Source: Aliterella sp. RAGGC_92 (GTDB lineage: Bacteria > Cyanobacteriota > Cyanobacteriia > Cyanobacteriales > Chroococcidiopsidaceae). Taken from it: a stretch of 7,274 nt of DNA. Of this stretch, positions 1 to 5,441 are shown one piece after another. Made by a program: the position numbers and the translations under genes. The stretch spans positions 1 through 7,274 of the forward strand of contig JAPJOW010000223.1 of NCBI GenBank assembly GCA_030826005.1, read 5' to 3'. The notes below the pieces were generated by a model, which had not been told where the DNA came from, searched no databases, and saw nothing but the letters and a program-made list of their open reading frames with translations. The stretch's first letter is position 1. Each line of letters begins with the position of its first letter.

Positions 1-559
1 GGGCATTCATGTTGTCTGGGCGGGTACTTATTGCAAGTACGACGCGGAGTGGTTCAAGGAGCAAGTAGGCGAATACTGCGATGAAGTGATTGTAACGGAA
101 GATCACGGACAAATAGGAGATGCGATCGCCCGCATTGAACCATCGGCTATCTTCGGTACGCAAATGGAGCGCCATGTAGGTAAGCGTTTAAACATCCCTT
201 GCGGTGTAATAGCAGCCCCCGTACATATTCAGAACTTCCCTATCGGCTACAAGCCATTTTGTGGCTATGAAGGCACAAATCAAATCGCTGATTTGGTCTA
301 CAATTCCTTTACTTTGGGCATGGAAGACCACTTACTAGAAATCTTCGGCGGACACGATACCAAGGAAGTAATTACTAAAGGTATTTCTGCTGATTCCGAC
401 CTTGGTTGGAATAAAGAAGCTCAGGCAGAATTAAATAAAGTGCCGGGATTTGTACGCGGTAAAGTCAAGCGTAACACTGAGAAGTTTGCGCGCGATCGCG
501 GTTTTAGTGTAATTAGTCTTGAAGTCATGTACGCCGCCAAAGAATCTGTCGGCGCGTAG
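1..559 (+). CDS. chlB: Light-independent protochlorophyllide reductase subunit B (ChlB), C-terminal part
   Basis: This is the 3' end of chlB; the gene enters from the left edge (frame begins at base 2) and 185 codons are visible of a protein usually just over 500 residues. ChlB pairs with ChlN to form the NB component of dark protochlorophyllide oxidoreductase, a nitrogenase-like enzyme. It reduces the D ring of protochlorophyllide to chlorophyllide using electrons from ChlL, which allows chlorophyll synthesis without light. Visible hallmarks are the block GTQMERHVGKRLNIPCGV (visible residues 52-69), the run HIQNFPIGYKPF followed by GYEGTNQIADLVYNSF (75-103), and FGGHDTKEV (115-123). The small C-terminal PCP_red-type domain follows (about 138-181: KVPGFVRGKVKRNTEKFAR, then EVMYAAKE). 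The catalytic N-terminal half is outside the window. A strong terminator follows 29 bases after the stop, so the transcript ends here. Family assignment is near certain; the BchB name is excluded only by the cyanobacterial context. Confidence 0.96.
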   Translation, partial: GIHVVWAGTYCKYDAEWFKEQVGEYCDEVIVTEDHGQIGDAIARIEPSAIFGTQMERHVGKRLNIPCGVIAAPVHIQNFPIGYKPFCGYEGTNQIADLVYNSFTLGMEDHLLEIFGGHDTKEVITKGISADSDLGWNKEAQAELNKVPGFVRGKVKRNTEKFARDRGFSVISLEVMYAAKESVGA

Positions 560-588
560 TTTCATCAATTACTAAGAAATCTATTTTG

Positions 589-620
589 GGCGTTCTCCTT
601 TGAGAACGCCTTTATTTGTT
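589..620 (+). terminator. Rho-independent terminator of chlB
   Basis: A perfect 9-bp stem, GGCGTTCTC (589-597) with GAGAACGCC (602-610), closes a 4-base loop and is followed by the T-rich tract TTTATTTGTT. It starts 29 bases after the chlB stop. The GC-rich stem, tight loop and T-tract on the plus strand are the textbook arrangement. It isolates chlB from the downstream acetyltransferase gene. Confidence 0.93.
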
Positions 621-638
621 GTCTGTTTGCTATTTTTA

Positions 639-667
639 TTTACGCTAGTATTGTTTGCAGCTATATT
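639..667 (+). promoter_or_regulatory. Candidate sigma-70-type promoter for the acetyltransferase gene
   Basis: TTTACG (639-644, four of six matches to TTGACA) and TATATT (662-667, five of six to TATAAT) are separated by 17 bases, and the second box ends 31 bases before the TTG start at 699. Because chlB is closed by a terminator at 589-620, this gene needs its own promoter and this is the best pair in the gap. The region is AT-rich, so chance matches are likely. Confidence 0.35.
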
Positions 668-698
668 TTGAAGGCTAGTTAAAAGTAGGAATTGTAAG

Positions 699-1187
699 TT
701 GACTACGCAGGAAATGTTTCAGTTTTATTCAATTGATAGGAATAGTGCAAGCGCGATCGTAAATTGGCGATATGAGCCACCTTGCAATTTTTACAATTAC
801 TTAGACAAAGAAGTTAATCTACAGTATTTCCTAAACCCACAAAACAACTTTTATAAAATTGTAAATGATAATGGCGAGTTGGTGGGTTACTGTTCTTTTG
901 GACAAGATGGGCAAGTTTCAGGTGGAGATTACGGTTATGATGCGTTAGATATTAGTATGGGGATTCGCCCGGACTTGACTGGACAAGGAAAGGGTATTGA
1001 GTATGCTAATGCTGTATTGGATTTTGCCGAAAATTTGCTCAATCCAAAAGCTTTTCGAGTTACGATCGCAGCATTCAACAAGCGTGCGCTCCGGCTATGG
1101 CAAAAGTTAGAATTTGAGCATCAGCAATCGTTTGAGCGCAAGAGCGATGGAACACAGTTTATTATTTTAAGGCGGGTAAATTATTAA
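699..1187 (+). CDS. GNAT-family N-acetyltransferase, substrate unknown
   Basis: A 162-residue cytosolic protein with a single Gcn5-related N-acetyltransferase fold, the usual length for a stand-alone GNAT. The central strand and acetyl-CoA pyrophosphate-binding loop are seen as ISMGIRPDLTGQGKG (residues 85-99, the G-x-G-K-G turn of motif A), with D where the family consensus Q/R usually stands. Motif B is seen as VTIAAFNKRALRLWQKLEFE (121-140), the N-x-R-A-x-x-x-W/Y-x-K-x-G/E-F pattern of these enzymes. The N-terminal WRYEPPCNFYNY is the likely acceptor-side region. The TTG start at 699 is preferred because AGGA sits 8 bases upstream; the in-frame ATG at 714 has AGGA only one base away. The gene stands alone between the chlB terminator and the convergent tetR gene, so context gives no substrate. 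Small molecules, peptides and ribosomal-protein N-termini are all possible. Confidence 0.88.
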   Translation: MTTQEMFQFYSIDRNSASAIVNWRYEPPCNFYNYLDKEVNLQYFLNPQNNFYKIVNDNGELVGYCSFGQDGQVSGGDYGYDALDISMGIRPDLTGQGKGIEYANAVLDFAENLLNPKAFRVTIAAFNKRALRLWQKLEFEHQQSFERKSDGTQFIILRRVNY

Positions 1188-1241
1188 CAAAAACAATTAT
1201 TTTAAGTTTAGAACTTACTTGATTTCTTAAATTCGCTCATT

Positions 1242-1916
1242 TCAAGAATTTTTTACTGAGTTTTCAACGATTAAATTTACTAAGTTTTCTACTAAGCGAT
1301 CGCGTTCCATTGGCATAATGTCTTTACCATGTAGCATCTCTTGCACAATTAGATAATGCACTAAAGTTCCTATAAATATTCGCGCCGTCGCTTCCGGATC
1401 GGATAAATTAAGCCCAGGACAGGATGTAAAGTATTGACGCAGCGTATTGAAAGCAGTTTTCTCAATATTACGAACAAAAGCTTGGGCTAACTTAGGAAAA
1501 CGTCCAGATTCTCCCAAAATTACGCGCAGGAAGCTGAGAAACCGAGGATCGTTGACTCCTGAATCTAAAAACCGATTGGCTAGTCCTCTTAATACAATCG
1601 CTGGATCTGCTAACAGCATTTCATCACTCGCAGCATTAAATATTGAGCTAAACTTACCCTCAACTAAACGCTGAATTAAAGCATTAAATAACCCTTCTTT
1701 ATCCTGAAAATGGCTGTAAACTGTTGCTTTCGATACTCCTGCTGACTTTGCTACTCGATCCATACTCGTTCCCGCATAGCCGTGAGTCAAAAACTCTTGC
1801 ATTCCCCCAGTTAAAATTGCTTCGGCTTTCTCTGGAGATAATTGACGTTCGGTATAGATAGGTGTCTCAGCCATTGAGCGATCGCTTCCTCTAAAATTAT
1901 GCGTCATCCTTGACAT
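1242..1916 (-). CDS. TetR/AcrR-family repressor with AefR-like C-terminal domain, probable regulator of the adjacent exporter
   Basis: A 224-codon frame on the minus strand. The N-terminal DNA-binding domain is clear: a first helix around ILTGGMQEFLTHGYAGTS (residues 34-51) and the helix-turn-helix MDRVAKSAGVSKATVYSHF (52-70), ending in the family-typical QDKEGLF. The C-terminal ligand and dimer domain contains LGESGRFPKLA (134-144), the pattern of AefR-like (TetR_C_7) regulators. The gene is divergent from the devBCA exporter across a region rich in inverted repeats, the standard layout for a TetR repressor controlling itself and an exporter. The true start is probably the third ATG (1872-1874; residue 15, MAETPIYT). 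It has AGAGGAA upstream, whereas the first ATG (1914-1916) has no ribosome site and lies within bases of a possible -10 box. Starting there gives a 210-residue protein. The inducer is unknown. Confidence 0.92.
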   Translation of the reverse strand: MSRMTHNFRGSDRSMAETPIYTERQLSPEKAEAILTGGMQEFLTHGYAGTSMDRVAKSAGVSKATVYSHFQDKEGLFNALIQRLVEGKFSSIFNAASDEMLLADPAIVLRGLANRFLDSGVNDPRFLSFLRVILGESGRFPKLAQAFVRNIEKTAFNTLRQYFTSCPGLNLSDPEATARIFIGTLVHYLIVQEMLHGKDIMPMERDRLVENLVNLIVENSVKNS

Positions 1917-1917
1917 T

Positions 1918-1923
1918 ACTATA
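1918..1923 (-). promoter_or_regulatory. Candidate -10 box of the tetR promoter
   Basis: On the minus strand these bases read TATAGT, one mismatch from TATAAT. A transcript from here would begin near 1911, downstream of the first in-frame ATG at 1916, which favours translation from the ATG at 1874. No convincing -35 hexamer is seen at 16-18 bases spacing (TGGTAT at best), so this would depend on an activator or be weak. The box touches the left arm of the inverted repeat at 1923-1937. Confidence 0.35.
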
Positions 1924-1937
1924 CTAAGCGGTTTAGT
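1923..1937. promoter_or_regulatory. Inverted repeat 1, candidate TetR operator on the tetR side
   Basis: ACTAAGCGGTTTAGT: outer arms ACTAA and TTAGT are perfectly inverted, and the arms ACTAAGC and GTTTAGT match with one mismatch around a single central G at 1930. The same half-site (ACTAAAC/GTTTAGT) recurs in the second repeat at 1952-1970. The position next to the possible tetR -10 box suits autoregulation. Binding by the neighbouring repressor is inferred from layout only. Confidence 0.45.
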
Positions 1938-1952
1938 TTAATACCATATAGA

Positions 1953-1970
1953 CTAAACTGTATAGTTTAG
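1953..1970. promoter_or_regulatory. Inverted repeat 2, candidate TetR operator on the devB side
   Basis: CTAAACTGTATAGTTTAG is a perfect palindrome with 7-bp arms (CTAAACT/AGTTTAG) and a 4-base centre. It contains a TATAGT that could be the devB -10 box (1961-1966), and its last two bases are the first two of the AGGAGG ribosome site. A repressor bound here would cover the promoter and the start of the leader. Its centre is about 31.5 bp from the centre of repeat 1, near three helical turns, so two dimers could sit on the same DNA face. Recognition by the adjacent TetR protein is an inference. Confidence 0.55.
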
Positions 1971-1974
1971 GAGG
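1969..1974 (+). promoter_or_regulatory. Shine-Dalgarno site of devB overlapping the operator palindrome
   Basis: AGGAGG is a full-length anti-16S match, 8 bases before the devB ATG at 1983, and fixes that start. It is the strongest ribosome site in the window, in contrast to devC and devA, which have none that are clear. Its first two bases belong to the right arm of the palindrome at 1953-1970. Confidence 0.85.
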
Positions 1975-1982
1975 CGCTAAGG

Positions 1983-3170
1983 ATGCAAAACATAACCGCC
2001 CAAGAAAATCTAGCTGGCAAAGTTCGCAAGTCTCGATGGACGGCGATCGCGATCGCTTCCCTTTGTATTGGTAGCGCGGCGGTAGGGTTCTGGCGCTTTC
2101 AATCAACTTCGACCCCACCACCGCCGGAAATTGTCAGCGAACCAGTGATTAAAACTGTTACAGCCTTGGGGCGATTGCAGCCAAAGGGAGAAGTTATCAG
2201 ACTTTCTGCGCCAACTTCTAATAGTGGCAACAGAGTCGATCGCTTGTTAGTAGAAGAAGGAAGTCAAGTCAAAGCTGGGGAGGTAATTGCAATTTTGGAT
2301 AATCACGACGTTCTTCAAGCCGCCTTAGCACAAACCCAAAAAGATGTAACAGTAGCTCAAGCACAACTTGCCATCACTCAAGCGGGGGCAAAACAAGGTG
2401 AAATCGCCTCCCAACAGGCAGAAATTGAACGTTTAGAAGCCCAGCGACAGGGAGATATAAATTCCCAACAGTCAAAAATTGCCCGATTAGCCGCCGAAGC
2501 CCGTAATGCTCGAACTGAGTATCAAAGGTATCAAGAGCTTTATCAAAATGGGGCAATTTCCGCCTCAAGTCGCGACTCCAGGCGTTTAACACTAGAGACA
2601 GCACAAAAAAGCCTGCAAGAAGCCCAAGCAGAACTTCAGCGCACAAAATCGACTCTCGCCTCGGAACTTAATGCAGCAAGAGCAACCTTAAATAAAATTA
2701 CCGAAGTCCGCCCGGTTGATATAGCTTACGATCGCGCTGAAGTTGATAAAGCAGTTGCAGCAAGAGATCGGGCAAAAGCCGAACTAGAACAAGCAATTGT
2801 GCGATCGCCCGTTAATGGAGAGGTGTTGTACATTCACACTCGTGCGGGGGAAGTTATTTCCAGCGATGGCATTGTCGAAATAGGACAAACTGGGCAGATG
2901 GAAGTAGTCGCGGAAGTTTATCAAAGTGATGTAAATAAAGTCCGCAACGGGCAAAAGGTGAGAGTTTCGAGCGATTCTTTAACAGGAGAATTAACTGGGA
3001 CTGTAATTCAAATTGGTTCTCAAGTACGACGACAACAAACTGTTAATACTGACCCCAGTACCAATATTGACTCAAGAGTTGTGGAAGTTCATATAGCTTT
3101 AGATGCAGTATCAAGCCAAAAAGCTGCTAAGTTTACCAACTTGCAAGTAAAGGTAGTAATTGAGCCATGA
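1983..3170 (+). CDS. devB: ABC exporter membrane-fusion (periplasmic adaptor) protein, DevB family
   Basis: A 395-residue HlyD/DevB-type adaptor that links an inner-membrane ABC transporter to a TolC-like outer-membrane channel. In order: a short basic cytoplasmic leader (KVRKSRW, 13-19); one membrane anchor (about 20-36); the proline-rich STSTPPPPE linker (41-49); the first half of a biotinyl-lipoyl domain (RVDRLLVEEGSQVKAGEVIAILDN split across 84-107); a long alpha-helical hairpin of Ala/Gln/Glu-rich heptads (about 112-270); the second lipoyl half (IVRSPVNGEVLYIHTRAGEV, 272-291); and the beta-barrel and membrane-proximal region to the end. The start is fixed by AGGAGG 8 bases upstream. The stop overlaps the devC start in ATGA. 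In filamentous nitrogen-fixers DevBCA exports heterocyst glycolipids, but paralogues are widespread in cyanobacteria. The divergent TetR gene suggests an inducible efflux paralogue rather than the heterocyst one (inference). Confidence 0.94.
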   Translation: MQNITAQENLAGKVRKSRWTAIAIASLCIGSAAVGFWRFQSTSTPPPPEIVSEPVIKTVTALGRLQPKGEVIRLSAPTSNSGNRVDRLLVEEGSQVKAGEVIAILDNHDVLQAALAQTQKDVTVAQAQLAITQAGAKQGEIASQQAEIERLEAQRQGDINSQQSKIARLAAEARNARTEYQRYQELYQNGAISASSRDSRRLTLETAQKSLQEAQAELQRTKSTLASELNAARATLNKITEVRPVDIAYDRAEVDKAVAARDRAKAELEQAIVRSPVNGEVLYIHTRAGEVISSDGIVEIGQTGQMEVVAEVYQSDVNKVRNGQKVRVSSDSLTGELTGTVIQIGSQVRRQQTVNTDPSTNIDSRVVEVHIALDAVSSQKAAKFTNLQVKVVIEP

Positions 3171-4330
3171 TCCAACAACTAAAACGGCGCACGCCTTTGG
3201 GATGGTTGCAACTGAGTCATGAGAAAGGACGTTTATTAGTAGCACTATCTGGAATTGCCTTTGCAGACATTTTAATGTTTATGCAGCTAGGTTTTCAAAA
3301 CGCCTTGTACGATAGCAATACTCGTCTCAATCGTTCTTTGCAAACTGACATTGTTTTAGTTAGTCCCAAAGCTCGGAATATGCAGAATTTGTCTACATTT
3401 TCGCGGCGGCGGTTGTATCAAGCGATGGATATTCCGGGAGTAAAAAGCGCAGAGCCATTTTACGCTAATACTATTGTCTGGAAGAACCCAAAGACCAGGA
3501 AGGAAGCTACAGTTCAATTAATTGGCTTTAATAGCGATCGCTCGGCGTTCAATTTGCCTGAAGTAAATCAGCAATTAAATAAGCTGAAACTACCCGATAC
3601 GGTAATTTTCGATCGCGGTAGTCGCGGCGATTATCAAGAAACGATCTTGGCAGTTGATACTAAATCCGTCACTACTGAAGTCGAAGGGCGCACAATTACA
3701 GTAGCAGGTTTATTTACCTTGGGTGCTTCTTTTGGCGCTGATGGTACGTTGATGACTAGCGATCAAAACTTTTTGTTAATGTTTCCCAGACGAGAAGCGG
3801 CAAGTATTAGTTTGGGTTTAGTGTATTTGACTCAAGGTGCGGACGAACAACAGGTAGTTAAAGCGATGCGATCGCATTTACCCGATGATGTGCGAGTAAT
3901 GACTCACGCCGAATTTGTAGAGTTTGAAGAAAACTATTGGAAAAGTTCAAGTCCAATTGGCTTTATCTTTGGATTGGGAACGGCAATGGCGTTTGTTGTT
4001 GGTGTTGTAATTGTTTATCAAGTGCTATCAACTGATGTCAATGCTCATCTCAAAGAATACGCCACCTTTAAAGCAATGGGCTACAACAATGGGTATTTGC
4101 TAAGTGTGGTATTTGAAGAAGCGGTTATTCTAGCCGTTTTGGGCTTTATTCCGGGTGCAATTTTACCTTTAGGACTTTATTCTTTAGCTGCTAAAGCGAC
4201 CTCTTTACCAATATATATGACGGTTTTTCGGGCAATTCTCGTACTATTTCTAACTTTAATAATGTGTGGAATGTCGGGAGCGATCGCTACCCGCAAACTG
4301 CAATCTGCCGATCCTGCGGATATGTTTTAG
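3167..4330 (+). CDS. devC: ABC exporter permease, DevC family
   Basis: A 387-residue inner-membrane permease of the MacB/FtsX-like fold, the typical DevC length. One membrane helix (about 23-44) is followed by a large periplasmic MacB-core-like domain (about 45-260, including ADILMF leading in and DIVLVSPKARNMQNL at 61-75). Three more hydrophobic helices follow (about 263-287, 312-343 and 353-375). The cytoplasmic loop VNAHLKEYATFKAMGYNNGYL (split at 291-311) is the conserved coupling segment that contacts the ATPase in this family. The tail ends in ADPADMF, matching the A-D-P-A ending common in DevC/MacB permeases. The start ATG overlaps the devB stop (ATGA, 3167-3170) and no good ribosome site is placed for it, so translation is probably coupled to devB. 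Together with DevB and DevA it forms the mechanotransmission-type exporter; the substrate cannot be read from sequence. Confidence 0.94.
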   Translation: MIQQLKRRTPLGWLQLSHEKGRLLVALSGIAFADILMFMQLGFQNALYDSNTRLNRSLQTDIVLVSPKARNMQNLSTFSRRRLYQAMDIPGVKSAEPFYANTIVWKNPKTRKEATVQLIGFNSDRSAFNLPEVNQQLNKLKLPDTVIFDRGSRGDYQETILAVDTKSVTTEVEGRTITVAGLFTLGASFGADGTLMTSDQNFLLMFPRREAASISLGLVYLTQGADEQQVVKAMRSHLPDDVRVMTHAEFVEFEENYWKSSSPIGFIFGLGTAMAFVVGVVIVYQVLSTDVNAHLKEYATFKAMGYNNGYLLSVVFEEAVILAVLGFIPGAILPLGLYSLAAKATSLPIYMTVFRAILVLFLTLIMCGMSGAIATRKLQSADPADMF

Positions 4331-4339
4331 GTTTTTATT

Positions 4340-5038
4340 ATGTCTAGTCCTGCGATTATTGTCCGCAACTTAAATCATTACTTTGGTCAAGGACAATTAC
4401 AAAAACAAGTTCTTTACGATATCAACCTTGAAATCAATAGCGGTGAAATTATTATCATGACTGGCCCTTCGGGTTCTGGTAAGACAACTTTGCTAACTTT
4501 AATCGGTGGATTGCGATCGGCTCAATCTGGTAGTTTGCAAGTATTAGGACAAGAACTTACGGGTGCAACGCCAAAGCAACTTACCCAAGCACGTCGCCAT
4601 CACGGGTATATTTTCCAAGCGCATAATTTGCACGGAAGTCTTACCGCCCTGCAAAATGTCAAGATGGGGTTAGAACTCCATCAAAATATCTCCCTTGCCG
4701 AAATGCAAGTCCGCGCCGCCGCAATGCTTACAGAAGTGGGACTAGAAGAACGAATTAATTACTACCCCGACGATTTATCTGGGGGACAAAAACAAAGAGT
4801 AGCGATCGCACGGGCGTTAGTTAGCCATCCTCAACTTGTTTTAGCCGACGAACCTACCGCCGCTTTGGATAGTAAATCTGGGCGAGACGTAGTTAATTTG
4901 ATGCAAAAACTGGCTAGAGAACAAGGTTGCACGATCTTGTTGGTTACCCACGACAATCGTATTTTAGATATCGCCGATCGCATTGTTAGTATGGAAGACG
5001 GCAGGTTAATTGATACTCAAACTTCAGCCGTTGCCTAG
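4340..5038 (+). CDS. devA: ABC exporter ATP-binding protein, DevA family
   Basis: A 232-residue nucleotide-binding subunit that drives DevC. All catalytic motifs are intact: Walker A GPSGSGKT (42-49), Q-loop Q93 in YIFQAHNL, signature LSGGQKQRVAIARAL (146-160), Walker B LVLADEPT (166-173) with catalytic E171, D-loop SALD-like AALD (174-177), and switch histidine H204 in LVTHD. Similarity is to the LolD/MacB-type cassette group and specifically to cyanobacterial DevA (HYFGQGQLQKQVLYDINLEI at 13-32). It starts 9 bases after the devC stop without a purine-rich ribosome site in that gap (GTTTTTATT), so it probably relies on ribosomes arriving from devC. Its stop (5036-5038) lies one base before the stop of the convergent dndE gene. 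Confidence 0.95.
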   Translation: MSSPAIIVRNLNHYFGQGQLQKQVLYDINLEINSGEIIIMTGPSGSGKTTLLTLIGGLRSAQSGSLQVLGQELTGATPKQLTQARRHHGYIFQAHNLHGSLTALQNVKMGLELHQNISLAEMQVRAAAMLTEVGLEERINYYPDDLSGGQKQRVAIARALVSHPQLVLADEPTAALDSKSGRDVVNLMQKLAREQGCTILLVTHDNRILDIADRIVSMEDGRLIDTQTSAVA

Positions 5039-5039
5039 T

Positions 5040-5441
5040 TTAGGTTTTATTAGCTTTTTCAGACTTCGCTAATAATACTAAATCTTCTATCTTTTTTATA
5101 TTGGGATCGCCTGCTAAATAACCAATCCCGCGATGCAAATGCAGGCGAAATTGAGTTGCTAGGGTTTCTTTATCTATCCCTAATTTATCGTTGTAGCAGC
5201 GCTGTTTGAGGGCAATAATTAGGATGTCGGACATTTCGCCGCCAAAGACTTGCCAAGTTAGTTCTACGTTGCTATCGGCGGGTATGGGGACGGGGGAGGG
5301 AATAGTTGGTTCGGCTAAAGAACGACAAAACGCCCAGCGACAAAGAATATTCCATTGTTCGATTTTGGTGCTGCGCTTGAGTTTGGTTAGTTGGTCTTTA
5401 GCAGTTTGTGAGAGTTGGATTCGATTTAGAGGTGCTTCCAT
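5040..5441 (-). CDS. dndE: DNA sulfur modification protein DndE
   Basis: A 133-residue small protein matching DndE, the last component of the DNA phosphorothioation machinery that swaps a non-bridging backbone oxygen for sulfur. Family features are the N-terminal RIQLSQTAKDQLTKLKRST (7-25), the block WNILCRWAFCRSLAEP (30-45), the motif ELTWQVFGGE (60-69), KQRC (79-82) and the C-terminal HLHRGIGYLAGD (101-112). The E. coli homologue is a small helical tetramer reported to bind nicked double-stranded DNA; that property is family knowledge, not visible here. The ATG at 5439-5441 is the only good start and leaves just five residues before the conserved core. It lies inside the end of dndD (44-base overlap, different frame), lacks a clear ribosome site, and is therefore likely translated by coupling. 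The lysine-rich tail (AKSEKANKT) is variable sequence. No sign of truncation. Confidence 0.92.
   Translation of the reverse strand: MEAPLNRIQLSQTAKDQLTKLKRSTKIEQWNILCRWAFCRSLAEPTIPSPVPIPADSNVELTWQVFGGEMSDILIIALKQRCYNDKLGIDKETLATQFRLHLHRGIGYLAGDPNIKKIEDLVLLAKSEKANKT
5047..5075. repeat. 8-bp inverted repeat at the convergent devA/dndE end, weak bidirectional terminator candidate
   Basis: TTATTAGC (5047-5054) and GCTAATAA (5068-5075) are perfect inverse complements around a 13-base loop, within the last codons of dndE and just after the devA stop. As RNA it would fold on either strand. The stem is AT-rich, and no T-tract follows directly in either direction (a run of six Ts comes at 5092-5097 on the plus strand), so termination strength is doubtful. 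It is the only hairpin noticed near this junction. Confidence 0.3.

Noticed and set aside
714..1187. ATG at 714 as the acetyltransferase start
   Set aside because: Its purine-rich stretch is one base from the ATG, too close to act as a ribosome site; TTG at 699 has AGGA at 8 bases. The difference is five residues and does not affect the domain.
1229..1254. AAATTC/GAATTT inverted repeat followed by Ts, between the acetyltransferase and tetR ends, as a terminator
   Set aside because: The stem is only 6 bp with a single G-C pair and an 11-base loop; the sequence is AT-rich enough for this to arise by chance.
2374..2646. Minus-strand open frame inside devB
   Set aside because: It mirrors the repetitive Ala/Gln coiled-coil codons of devB and resembles no family; a shadow.
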